Below are positions 9,001-18,665 of a DNA stretch of 64,000 bases, piece after piece. Position numbers and translations under genes: made by a program. The stretch is from positions 1-64,000 of the forward strand of contig NZ_BBCC01000004.1 in assembly GCF_001311845.1 (NCBI RefSeq), written 5' to 3'. Origin of the DNA: Desulfosarcina cetonica JCM 12296 (GTDB taxonomy: Bacteria > Desulfobacterota > Desulfobacteria > Desulfobacterales > Desulfosarcinaceae). Within the stretch, counting starts at the first letter, position 1. Every line of letters begins with the position of its first letter. The notes below the pieces were generated by a model, which saw only the letters and a program-made list of their open reading frames with translations, had not been told where the DNA came from and did not search any database.

Positions 9001-10388
9001 TTAAAACTGCTTTTTGCGCAGAAATACCATCTCCGACACCTTGGCCACCATCGTTTCGCCCTGGACCAACTCGACCTGCACCCGGGCGATCCGGCCCTGG
9101 GTGTCGATCACCCGCGCCGTGGCGATCACGTCTTCGGCCGGCTCGGCGGCGTTCAAGACTTCGATGTCGCAATTGAGCGGCAGGCCCACGTGCCCCAGCG
9201 AGTTGGCCACGGCGGCCATGGTCTGCTCCGCCAGGGTGAACAGCGCCCCCGTGTGGGTGTAGCCGAGAAAATTGGGCAGCTGGGCCGATCCGGGAAGACG
9301 TGCCGTGGCGCGCCCGCTCTCGAACTCGGTGAACTGAATGGAGAGCGCCCGCGCCAGGGGAGACGTCTCCAGGGCGCGACGCAGCGCATCCAGGTCTTCC
9401 GCATGGATGGCGTCACGGACCGCATCGGGCTCGCTGGCCGATTCGACCACGGAGAGTTTCTGCCGGTTGCGCTCCTCGACACCGCGCACCAGCAGTGAAA
9501 CCGCCTCATTAAAAGGGGTCGGGATATTCAAAGATTGCCCTTCGGAAACGATCACCTCGTTCAGATTGCCGATTTCAGTGGGCCGCCCGGCCTCCACATC
9601 CTGCAACATGGAAACCCGGTTGTCCTGGGTGGAGGCAAACGCCTTGAGGGCGAAAGCCGGCGGATCGTCCAACTCGGGGATATGGATGCCCTTGGCCCGG
9701 GCCACCTGGGCCAGCTCCCGGCTGAGGGTCTCGATGACTTTTACCGTCGGCGCATGCTTGACCGCCGTGGCGCCGGTCAGGCCGGTGAGCGCCGCGACGA
9801 CATTGGTGGACACATTGGCGATCAGTTTCTTCCAGATGACGCCGTTGATATCCGCCGTGGTGTACACGTCCAGGCCAACGTCCTGAAATGCGGAGACCAT
9901 CTTCTCAAAGCCGGGCCGCTGACGCCGTCATAGGGGCCGATGACCAGAAGGGGGCCCAAGCCACCCACATACTTCACCTCGTTCATGCTCACCGGCATGC
10001 CGGAGTGAGCCGTGATGCCACCGACGACTCGCTCCGGCCCCACCACGTCGGCAATCGCCTCCAGATTCCCCAGGCCGTTTTGCACCGACAGGACCACGGT
10101 CTTCTCGCCAATCATGGGCCGGGCGCTCTCAATGGCCGAACGCGTGTGGTACCCCTTGACCGCCACCATGACCACATCCTTGACGCCCACCGCGTTCACA
10201 TCGGTGGTGATGTTGACGCGCGCATGGGTCCGTTCCCCATCGGGCCACTGCATCCACAAGCCTTCCTTGTCGATCAGGCGAACCCGCTCGTCGAGCACTT
10301 CGATCAGGGTCACCGGAAACCCTTTTTGAGTAAATAGGCTGCCAAAAATTGACCCCAGTACACCGGCACCCACAATCGCTATTTCCAT
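9001..10388 (-). CDS. Ketopantoate-reductase-family oxidoreductase fused to a hotdog-fold (PaaI-like) thioesterase; one frameshift
   Basis: The N-terminal part (residues 1-165) is a Rossmann NAD(P) domain (MEIAIVGAGVLGSIFGSLF, LSVQNGLGNLEAI). Residues 170-308 are the ApbA/PanE C-terminal helical domain (INGVIWKKLIANV, DVEAGRPTEIGNLNEVI, IPTPFNEAVSLLV). Without a stop, residues 330-462 continue as a hotdog thioesterase (NFLGYTHTGALFTLAEQTM, then VIDTQGRIARVQVEL). One lost G near 9905 breaks the frame inside the reductase part (SGPGFEKMVSAFQ when repaired). The linker between the two domains lies in an undisturbed stretch, so the fusion looks genuine. No panB/panC genes are near, so a role as 2-oxo/2-hydroxyacid reductase seems likelier than pantothenate synthesis; that is inference. 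It is the first gene of the minus-strand run. Confidence 0.8.
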
Positions 10389-10670
10389 GACGCATCCCTC
10401 CTGCCGCGTTACCCAAACATGGTCGCCCCCTGCATCGGACGGAATGCCCACGCTTGGAGATTTACCGACCTTTTTTATTTATTAGACAATTTAAAAAATT
10501 AAGGGCATTTTGTTTTTTTCTTGTCAATCGAGAACTCATTTAATAAGTATAAATCTCTGAATATCGGAATATCCTAAAATTATCGCCCGTGACGGACACC
10601 GCCCGCCAGGAATGCACCCCATTGCCAGCTCCGAACTGTCCACGGCCGAGCAACCCATCGAGCGTCCCCC
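10389..10670. promoter_or_regulatory. Divergent control region between the reductase/thioesterase operon and the Lrp gene
   Basis: This 282-nt interval holds an AT-rich core at about 10470-10590. Reading minus, TTGACA is followed by an A-rich stretch; reading plus, TTGTCA is 17 nt from TAAGTA. Neither is strong enough to name a promoter, but divergent transcription must start here. An Lrp-type regulator next to its target operon makes operator sites likely. Confidence 0.5.
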
Positions 10671-11144
10671 ATGAAAATTGACGAAATCGACAAGAAGATC
10701 CTCGAAATCCTGCAAACCAACGGTCGCATCACCAATGCCAAGCTGGCGTCCATCATCGGTATTTCCCCGCCGGCCATGCTGGAACGTGTGCGCCGTCTGG
10801 AGACCGCCGGGGTGATTTCCCAGTATGCCGCCATTCTGGACCGCGAAAAAATCGGCCTCGAGGTGATGGCCATCGTCTCCATCTCCCTGGTGGCCCATGA
10901 ACTCGAATCCATCGACCGTTTCCGGGAGCGCCTTTTGGCCCTGGATGAAGTCCTGGAGTGCCACCAGGTCACCGGAGAAGATGACTTCATCCTCAAAGTC
11001 GTTCTCGGCAACATCAAAAGCTACTCGGAATTCGCCATGAAGAAGCTGGCCGCCATTCCGGGTATCCAGAACTTCAAATCCTCTTTTGTGCTCTCCACGA
11101 TCAAGGATTCGAGCAGTCTGCCGGTTAAGCTGAACGACGCTTGA
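10671..11144 (+). CDS. Lrp/AsnC-family transcriptional regulator
   Basis: A 157-residue Lrp/AsnC protein. Residues 1-60 form the winged helix-turn-helix (KIDEIDKKILEILQTNGRI, ISPPAMLERVRRLETAGVI). Residues 65-150 form the ligand-binding RAM domain (EVMAIVSISLVAHE, CHQVTGEDDFILKVV). Such regulators respond to amino acids and often control adjacent catabolic or transport genes. It is divergent from the hydroxyacid operon and convergent with iorBA, which fits a sensor for the amino acid or 2-oxo acid handled by these enzymes. The ATG follows CCCC-rich sequence with no strong ribosome site, so the start rests on family alignment. Confidence 0.92.
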   Translation: MKIDEIDKKILEILQTNGRITNAKLASIIGISPPAMLERVRRLETAGVISQYAAILDREKIGLEVMAIVSISLVAHELESIDRFRERLLALDEVLECHQVTGEDDFILKVVLGNIKSYSEFAMKKLAAIPGIQNFKSSFVLSTIKDSSSLPVKLNDA

Positions 11145-11289
11145 AAGTCGGCTCGCAAAGTCCGTCTAAGCCCCGCTACCGGTGTTGGAAAGCGGCCCGA
11201 AATGCTCACATATGCCATATATGCTCCGCTTTCGAGCCGCTTTCGCCTTGGTATCGGACCTGATCCAGACTTTGCAAACCGACTTTGAA
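11141..11289. repeat. Long nested palindromic element between convergent lrp and iorB
   Basis: The outer arms (11141-11164 and 11266-11289) pair over about 20 of 24 positions: GAAAGTCGG..GCAAAGTC faces GACTTTGC..CCGACTTT. The inner arms (about 11179-11202 and 11230-11257) also pair, GAAAGCGGCCCGAAA facing TTTCGAGCCGCTTTC. The centre is CATATGCCATATATG. The whole 149 nt can fold into one long hairpin. It sits exactly between two converging genes and could stop transcription both ways. The form resembles mobile palindromic repeats, but no second copy was found in this window. Confidence 0.75.
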
Positions 11290-11324
11290 AATTCTCGTAC
11301 ATGGAGAAGTAAAACCCCCAATAA

Positions 11325-11915
11325 TTATCCGAGTTCCCGCCCCTTGTCGAAGGCCATCAGATTCAGCGCCATGAACTTGGACGGCACCCGCTCGGCGATG
11401 ACCGCTTTCCAGCCATCCAGGGGGAGCGACAACAGGGTCGAGGCCACGCCGAGCAAGATCGTGTTCACCAGTCGCGGGTTGCCGAATCCTTCCGCCAGGG
11501 GCAGGGCATCCACGAAGATGGCGTTCTCACTACGCTGCCGGATCACCGCCTCGGCATCCTCGGGATAGCTGCCCATGCCGGCATAAATGGCCGGCGGGAT
11601 GATCCGTTGCAGATTACTGATCACCCGCCCGTCGGGCTTGAGAAAATGCAGCCAGCGGACGGTTTCGGCCAGTTCGAAGGAGAGCAGAATGTCCGCCTCG
11701 CCTTCCATGATCATCGGAGAGTAAACCTTCTCGCTGTAGCGCACATGACTGGTCACGACGCCGCCACGCTGGGACATGCCGTGGATCTCACTCTTCTTGG
11801 TGTCGAAACCGCTGGACATGGCCACGTCCGAGAGAATTTCGCTGGCCGTGATCACGCCCTGACCGCCGGTTCCGACCACCAGCACGTTGGTCGTATTGGT
11901 ATTCTCACGTTTCAT
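11325..11915 (-). CDS. iorB: Indolepyruvate:ferredoxin oxidoreductase, beta subunit
   Basis: A 196-residue beta subunit of IOR, matching the gamma domain of 2-oxoacid:ferredoxin oxidoreductases. VVGTGGQGVITASEILSD (residues 13-30) and KKSEIHGMSQRGGVVTSHV (near 41-59) are diagnostic, followed by PMIMEGEADILLSFE and LVNTILLGVASTLL. With IorA it oxidises arylpyruvates (from Phe, Tyr, Trp) to aryl-acetyl-CoA, reducing ferredoxin. It lies 26 nt downstream of iorA in the same direction and ends close to the palindrome shared with lrp. Confidence 0.94.
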   Translation of the reverse strand: MKRENTNTTNVLVVGTGGQGVITASEILSDVAMSSGFDTKKSEIHGMSQRGGVVTSHVRYSEKVYSPMIMEGEADILLSFELAETVRWLHFLKPDGRVISNLQRIIPPAIYAGMGSYPEDAEAVIRQRSENAIFVDALPLAEGFGNPRLVNTILLGVASTLLSLPLDGWKAVIAERVPSKFMALNLMAFDKGRELG

Positions 11916-11941
11916 TGTTCGTCTCCTGTCTCTCTCGGTAA

Positions 11942-13749
11942 TCAGCCGGCCATCACGGAAATGGCGTCTTGTTTGCAGATCTGTTCGCAAAGGGTGCAGC
12001 CGTAACAGGTGGCGGCATCGATGCGCGCATAGCGGCGCTCCTTCTTGCCTTCTTCATCCGGAATGATGCCGCCCTGGGAAATGGACGGGCAGCCCAGCTT
12101 CAGGCACATCTTGCAGCCGATGCAGGCCGCCTCGTCCACGACGCGCACGGCTTGCGGGTCCTGACGGAAGAGCTGGATGCAGGGGCGCCGGGTGACCAAC
12201 ACGCTGGGTCCGTCGTAATCGACTTCTTCCTTGAGCGCCGCCAGGGTACCTTCCAGGTCGAAGGGATCGATCTCCCGGGCACGCTTGACGCCCAGGGCCT
12301 TGACCAGTTCGATGATGTCGACGGCAACGGTCTCCTCCATCTGCAGCGTACGTCCGGTTCCCGGATTCTGCTGGCCACCGGTCATGGCGGTAATGCGGTT
12401 GTCCATGACGATCACATTCACGTTGCCCCGGTTGTAGATCACATCCAGCAGGCTGGTGATCCCCGAGTGAAAGAAGGTCGAATCGCCGATGGCGGCAAAC
12501 ACCGGCCGCTTGTCTTCGATCTTGGCCTGGGCCATGGCCTTGGCCGTGCCGTGGGCCATGCTGATGCTGGCGCCCATGCAGAGCGTGGAGTCGATGCTCT
12601 GCAGTGGCGGGAGCACGCTCAGGGTGTAGCAGCCGATATCGCTGTGGACGATGGCCTTCATCTTGTTAAGGGCAAAGAACAGCCCCCGGTGGGGACAGCC
12701 GGCACACAGCAGCGGCGGCCGCGGCATCTCGCTGCCGGGTGCCTTTTGGGCGGCCGGCGGAAGGTCATAGGGCAGCACGCCGGCCTTGGCGAAGCCGGCG
12801 GCCACCACGTCCGGCGAGAGCTCATCCAGCCTGGGGAAGAACGTCTTGCCCTCGACGGCCAGCCCCATGATGCGGATTTCATCCTCGATGTACGGTTCGA
12901 GTTCTTCCACCACAAAGAGACGGTCCACCTTGGCGGCGAACGCGGCGATCATCTTCCTGGGCAGCGGAAACGTCATGCCAATCTTGAGAACCGATGCATC
13001 CGGCAGAATCTCCTTTACATACTGGTAGGCGATCCCGCTGGTGATCACGCCAACGGCGGTATCCTTCCATTCGATGCGGTTGAAGGCGCTCGCCTCGGTC
13101 ACCTCGGCCAACTTGGCCTCCCTTTCGAGCACCAGGGGATGCCGCAGCTTGGCAAAGGCCGGAATCATGACGAACTTCTTCAGATCCCGCTTAAAACCTT
13201 CGGCCACCGGCACGTCGATCGACGCATCGGCGTCCACGCCGACAATCCCCTTGGAATGACATACCCGCGTGGTCATGCGCAAAAGCGTGGGGGTATCAAA
13301 GGCTTCAGACAGACGCAGCCCTTCGGCCACCATGGCCTTGGCCTCCTGGCTATCGGACGGCTCCAGCATGGGAATCTTGGCGAAACGCGCGTAAAAGCGG
13401 TTGTCCTGCTCGTTTTGGGAGCTGTGCATCCCCGGATCATCGGCGCAAACCATCAACAGACCGCCGGGAATGCCCGTATAGGCCAGCGTCATCAACGGAT
13501 CGGCCGCCACATTGAGCCCCACATGCTTGGCGGTGAAAAGGGTGCGCACGCCGGTCATGGCCGATCCGATGGCCACCTCCAGGGCTACCTTTTCGTTGGG
13601 CGCCCACTCGGCATATACGCGTCGTAGGTGGCAAAGTTCTGTAATATCTCGGTACTCGGCGTGCCCGGATAGGCACTGGCAACCTTCACCCCGGCCTGGT
13701 AGGCCCCCAGGGCCACCGCCTCGTTTCCTGAAAGGATCTGTCTCTTCAT
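11942..13749 (-). CDS. iorA: Indolepyruvate:ferredoxin oxidoreductase, alpha subunit; one frameshift
   Basis: A TPP-dependent, Fe-S containing subunit of about 602 residues. The true start is the ATG at 13749: MKRQILSGNEAVALGAYQAG, then ASAYPGTPSTEILQNF. A one-base loss near 13615 then throws it into the frame that begins YAEWAPNEKVALEVAIG. The TPP domain shows LLCAGCPHRGLFFAL, IGDSTFFHSGITSLLDV and MDNRITAMTGGQQNPGTG. The C-terminus carries two 4Fe-4S motifs, CIGCKMCLKLGCP and CYGCTLCEQICKQ. All match IorA in order and length. It is the first gene of iorAB and has a good sigma-70 promoter upstream (13830-13858). Confidence 0.93.
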
Positions 13750-13829
13750 TGCTGAATTCTCCCGTCGGTTTTGATAAAAATGAATGTAAAAAAATATTGA
13801 CCATTCATTTTATCTTCATTATGCTAATT

Positions 13830-13858
13830 TTTATAAAATCCTTATTAAATTCTGTCAA
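13830..13858 (-). promoter_or_regulatory. Sigma-70 promoter of iorAB
   Basis: On the minus strand TTGACA (13858-13853) is followed by 17 nt and TATAAA (13835-13830), a near-consensus promoter about 80 nt upstream of the iorA ATG, in AT-rich DNA. The tandem-ACT gene is divergent, so this 160-nt interval serves both sides. Confidence 0.7.
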
Positions 13859-13909
13859 ATCTTTTTTTTGTTTAATTTAATTGAAGCTATCTGATCGGGA
13901 GGAGTCTTC

Positions 13910-14344
13910 ATGAAACTAAAACAGATCGTCATTTCCATCGAGAATTCACCCACCCGGCTTTACAACGTCATCAAGGCCATGAGCGATGCCGGGATCAACC
14001 TGCGCGCCCTCAACCTGGTGGACACCGGCGCCTTCGGCCAGCTTCGCCTGCTGCTCTCCGATGTGGCCAAGGCCCGCCAGATCCTGATGGAAATGCGCGT
14101 TCCCGCCTTCGTCAACGAGGTCGTGGCCGCGGAAATCCCCGACCGACCCGGCAGCCTGGCCGAGGTCATGCAGCCTTTGATGCAGGCCGGCATCCGCATC
14201 GAATTCATGTACGCCTACACGGGCACATCGGTGGGCAACGCCGTGATGATCTTTCGCTTCTCCGACAACGACCAGGCCATCACGATCCTTAAAGAAAATG
14301 GTGTCCGCATTTTGGATGCCACGACCTTCGATATCAACGAATAG
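13910..14344 (+). CDS. Tandem ACT-domain protein
   Basis: A 144-residue protein made of two ACT domains and nothing else: residues 1-68 (KQIVISIENSPTRLYNVIKA, GINLRALNL) and 70-140 (VVAAEIPDRPGSLAEVMQPL, IRIEFMYAY). ACT domains bind amino acids allosterically, and stand-alone tandem ACT proteins are common beside indolepyruvate oxidoreductase and phenylacetate-type CoA-ligase genes. It is divergent from iorA and 31 nt upstream of the second reductase gene. A regulatory, amino-acid-sensing role is likely; the ligand is unknown. GGAGGAG precedes the ATG. Confidence 0.88.
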   Translation: MKLKQIVISIENSPTRLYNVIKAMSDAGINLRALNLVDTGAFGQLRLLLSDVAKARQILMEMRVPAFVNEVVAAEIPDRPGSLAEVMQPLMQAGIRIEFMYAYTGTSVGNAVMIFRFSDNDQAITILKENGVRILDATTFDINE

Positions 14345-14374
14345 CATCGACCCGAACAACACGAAGAGGTTCTC

Positions 14375-15333
14375 ATGGGCAAATCCAATTCAAATCAGCG
14401 TTGGCATTACGGCATCATCGGGGCCGGCCCGGTGGGGTGCATCGTCGCCGCTTTCCTGGCTCGCGGCGGGCACCGTGTCACCCTTTGCGACATTGTGCCC
14501 GAACTGGTGGATACGGCCAGGCAGCGGGGCATCATCATCGAGGGGGCGGAAACCATCGAACAAAAGGTCCCCGAAACCTGCAACCAGATCGACGAGCTGA
14601 TCGCCGCCGGACCCGAAGCGATTTTCATCTGTGTCAAGGCCCAGGCGTTGCCGCTGATCTCCTCGGCACTGGGGGATCTGTACCAGGAAGGCATTTACGT
14701 GGTCAGTTGGCAAAACGGGATCGACACGGAATACGAAATCGCCAATGTTTTGGGCAAAACACCGGTGATGCGCGCCGTGGTGAACTGGGGCTGCGGCCTG
14801 TTGGGACCGGCCCACGTCACCATGTCCTTCCACCACCCGCCGCACTACATCCAGGAGCTCGATCCTGCCGCCACGGATGCGGCCCGGCACATTGCCCGGG
14901 ACCTGACGGCCAGTGGCCTGGTCACCGAGCATACCCACCAGATTGTTCCCATGGTCTGGCGCAAGACGGTCATGAACGCTTCCATGAACCCGGTATGCGC
15001 GGCCACCGGGCTGACCATGGCCCAGGCCATGGGTGATCCCATGACCTTCGGCGTCATCGACGCCTGATCAAGGAATGCCTGGCCGTGGCGCGCGCCAACG
15101 AAATTCATTTGGGATGGGATTACTACCAGAATGCCGTGGACTACATGCGCAGCGCGGGCCATCATAAGCCGTCGATGCTGATGGATATCGAAGCCTCCCG
15201 GCGAACGGAGATCAATTACATCAACGGAAAATTCGTCGAATATGGCACCCGGGCCGGCATCCAGACCCCCTACAACACCACCATGCGGTCGTTGATCAAG
15301 GGCATCGAGTTCCGCATGGAAGCTCGCCGGTAG
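14375..15333 (+). CDS. Second ketopantoate-reductase-family oxidoreductase; one frameshift
   Basis: A 319-residue protein of the ApbA/PanE family with an NAD(P)-binding N-terminus (YGIIGAGPVGCIVAAFLARG), the mid motif VVSWQNGIDTE, a catalytic-lysine region MVWRKTVMNASMNP and the C-terminal block SMLMDIEASRRTEINYINGK, then IQTPYNTTMRSLI. A base is lost near 15062, after which the frame reads RLIKECLAVARANEIH. It is a paralogue of the reductase part of the fusion at 9001-10388 but lacks the thioesterase and stops normally. Linked to an ACT protein and an acyl-CoA ligase, it is more plausibly a 2-oxoacid reductase than PanE. Confidence 0.82.
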
Positions 15334-15423
15334 CGATGGTACCGCCACCGTCAGGGATCAGGCGCGGTCGCCCCGCATCCGGAAACGGGTGGGGGCATAA
15401 TCACAGACATGGGGAGGACAAAC

Positions 15424-16991
15424 ATGGCGCACTGGATGAATCTGGGACAGCAATTTAAAATCAACGCGCGGAAGTACCCCGCAAACTCGCACTCACGGAC
15501 CACGAGCGCCGCTTTACCCACGCGCAGACCAACCGGCGGGTCAACCAGTTGGCCCACCGGCTCACGGCGTTGGGTCTGGCCAAGGGCGACAAGGTCGCCG
15601 TGTTCATGGACAATTGCATCGAAATCATCGAACTCTACCTGGCCGTGGCCAAAACCGGCATTCTCATCGTACCGATCAATTTCCGCCTGGTGGGACGCGA
15701 AGTGGCCTATATCGTCAATGACTCCGACGCCAAGGCCATGGTGGTGCAGGCACAGTTCACCACGGTCATCGATCCGGTCAAAAAAGACTTCACCCACATC
15801 GCCGACGAGAACTATGTGGTCGTCGGTGGAAAGGCCGACGGCTACCGTGAATACGAAGGCTTCATTGCCGGCGCGCCGGAAGAAGAGCCCGTGGCGACCG
15901 TCTTGCCGTCCGATCCATGGATCCTGATTTACACCTCCGGCACCACGGGCAAGCCCAAGGGGGTGATCCGCACCCATGAATCGCACATCGCCTTCTATCT
16001 GATCAATGCCTTGGAAATGGAATTCAACGCGAATGACTACTGCTTGAATATCATGCCCCTTTGCCATATCAATTCGACCTTCTACACCTTCATTTTCATC
16101 TATCTGGGCGGCAGCGTGTACCTCCATCCGGCGCTCTCCTTCCAGGCCTCGGATCTGCTCAGAATCGTCGAGCAGGAGCGGATCACCTTCATCTCCCTGA
16201 TCCCGACCCACTACAACCTGATTTTGAATGCCAACGATGCGGATCGCCTGCGGGATGTCAGCTCGATCCGCAAACTGCTCTGCTCATCGGCACCGGTCCG
16301 GCGCAAGATGAAGCGGGAGATCATGGACTTCTTTCCCAACGCCGAGCTCTATGAAGGCTACGGTTCCACCGAAGCCGGTTGCGTCACCGTGCTGAAACCC
16401 GAAGACCAACTGATCAAGACCGGCTCCATCGGCCGCGAGGTATTGGGTACCGAATTCGTCCGTCTTCTGGACCCCGAGGGCAACGAGGTTCCCACCGGTG
16501 AAGTGGGTGAGATTTTCTCGCGCGGCCCCATGCTTTTCGATGAATACTACAAGCTTCCGGAAAAGACCGCCGCCGCCTTCAATGGCGGATGGTTCTCGGC
16601 CGGCGACATGGGCCGCCGGGACGAAGACGGCTACTACTATATCGTTGACCGCAAGGATAACATGATCATCACCGGTGGCGAAAATGTCTATCCCAGCGAG
16701 GTGGAAGAGGTGGTGAGCAGTAACGCGTGCGTGTTCGATTGTGCCTGCATCGGCGTGCCGGATCAAAAATGGGGCGAGAAAATCGTGGCCGTCGTGACCC
16801 TCAAGCAGGGTTTTTCCGAAGAGGACGTCAATGAGAAGGAGATCAGTGATTGCTGCCGGGAAAAACTGGCCGGCTACAAACGGCCCAAACAGATCGTGTT
16901 CATCAAGAGCGACGAGATGCCCCGCACGGCAACGGGCAAGATCCTGCACCGCAAACTAAGGGAAAAGCTGGCCACGCAATCAAGCGGGTAA
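15424..16991 (+). CDS. AMP-dependent acyl-CoA synthetase/ligase (ACS 2); one frameshift
   Basis: About 522 residues. The true start is the ATG at 15424 behind GGGGAGG (MAHWMNLGQQFKINARKYP). One A is missing from an A-run near 15482, and the restored frame reads KLALTDHERRFTHAQTNRRV. The ANL motifs follow: YTSGTTGKPKGVIRTHESH, LYEGYGSTEAG, NGGWFSAGDMGRRDEDG, VDRKDNMIITGGENVYPSE and the lysine motif PRTATGKILHRKL. It is closest in form to long- and medium-chain or aryl-acid ligases of the CaiC/FadD type. It lies about 90 nt after the second reductase and before ACS 3, all on the plus strand. Confidence 0.9.
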
Positions 16992-17085
16992 TACCGCGTG
17001 GTGATCCCGCCGCATCTATAGTAATATTGATGAATGCGTAAAACGCCGATAGTCCAATGACATTTCTTCCAACAGGAGGTTGATC

Positions 17086-18665
17086 GTGAACTACTCTAAA
17101 TACGCCGCCATGCATGCCCGTCACCTTGCCGACAAGGTGTGCTGATCGAACGGACCCCGTCCACCGGAGAGCGCCGGACACTCACCTGGAAAGCGTTCAA
17201 CGATGCCATCAACCGCACGGCCAACTATCTGGCCAAGGCGTGCGGCGTCAAGGACGGCAGCTACGTGATGCATTTGCAGAACAACTCCCTGGAGTGGCTC
17301 ATCACCTACTATGCCATCATCCGTCTGGGCGCCGTGGTCGTGCCCCTCAATTTCCGGTTCGAAAGCAACGATGTACTTTTCGCCGCCGGCGTCGCCAAAC
17401 CCGAGGTCTTTATTCTGGGCAGTGAATTTCTGAACGTCGTGCAGCCGATCCGCGAAAAGCTGGGCACCATCAAGCACTATATCTGCGTCGGCCCGGACGC
17501 GCCGGATGACATGACCGATTACGCCGAGGTCGGCGCCTACCCCGATCTGTCCGACGCCATGGTCGACGTGGATGACCATCACGACCTGGCCATGATGTTC
17601 ACCTCCGGCACCACCGGCACCCCCAAGCCGGTCATGCACACCCACTTCTCACTGAAAAACACCGCCGCCGGCAACGGCATGTCCTACTTTGTTCAAAAAA
17701 ACGACAACTACCTGCTTTTCCTGCCGCTTTTCCATAGCGGCACGCTTTTCTTGTGGGCGCCCTTCTACGCCACCGGCGCCACCGGCACGATCCTGCGCGA
17801 ATTCAACGACGCCCGCTACATCATCGACGCCCTGGCCGAGGAAAAATGCACCGACACCTTGTTCGTGGTACCCATCGCCATCATGGTGCTCAACGCCATC
17901 GAGCACGGCAAGATCAAGCTGGCCGACTATGACCTTTCGGCCTGGCGATACATGGAGATCGGCGCCCAGCCGGTACCCTTCGACATCATGAAAAAGCTGG
18001 TGGAGCTGCTTCCCTGCGGTGTTTCCAACATCTACGGCATCACCGAAGGCGGCGGTGGTGGCCTCTTCAACCTCTATCCGGAAGATGTTCTGCGGAAACC
18101 CGGCTCCATCGGCAAGCCGACCTATGGGGTGGAGGCCAAGATCGTCGATTTCGACGGCAGCGAACTGCCTGGCGGAAAGGTCGGCGAATTGCTGTTTTCC
18201 ACCGACCGCATGATGAAAGGCTATCACGGCAACCCGGAGATGACCGCATCCACGATCAAAAACGGCTGGCTTTGCACGGGCGATCTTTTGCGAACCGACG
18301 CGGAAGGCTATTACTACATCGTCGATCGCATGAAGGACATGATCACCAGCGGCGGAGAAAACATCTATCCGGTGGAGATCGAGGACGCCCTCATGGATCA
18401 TGCCGACATCGAGGATGTGGCCTGTATCGGCTACCCGGATGACCGGCTGGTGGAAATCGTGCTTGCCGTGGTTCAGCTCAAGACCGGCGCATCCATGACC
18501 GAGGAGGAGTTGATCGCCTATGCCAAGACGAAGATGGCCACCTACAAGGTTCCGCGCAAGGTGATCTTCGATCCGATCCCGCGCAGCGCCACCGGCAAGG
18601 TGATGAAACCCCTGATCCGGGAGAAATATACCGGCCGCCGGGAAGCCTTCAAGAAGCTTGATTGA
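17086..18665 (+). CDS. AMP-dependent acyl-CoA synthetase/ligase (ACS 3); one frameshift
   Basis: About 526 residues from a GTG at 17086 preceded by AGGAGG. A base is missing near 17140 (DKVVLIERTPS when restored). Motifs: MFTSGTTGTPKPVMHTHFS, IYGITEGGGGGLF, NGWLCTGDLLRTDAEG, VDRMKDMITSGGENIYPVE and the A10 lysine in PRSATGKVMKPLIREK. PKPV replaces the more usual PKGV in the phosphate loop, but the required Lys is present. Overall similarity is highest to ACS 1 (shared AWRYMEIGAQPVP-type segment), suggesting duplication. Its 3' end overlaps the convergent hydrolase gene by 17 nt. Confidence 0.9.

Noticed and set aside
11969-13627. A 552-codon open frame on the plus strand opposite iorA
   Set aside because: It is the antisense shadow of a GC-rich gene; low-complexity His/Gly/Asp-rich translation with no domain, while the minus strand encodes complete IorA motifs.
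9001-15333. Pantothenate biosynthesis locus (panE) from two ketopantoate-reductase-like genes
   Set aside because: No panB, panC or panD nearby; the genes sit among IOR, ACT and CoA-ligase genes, and one is fused to a thioesterase.
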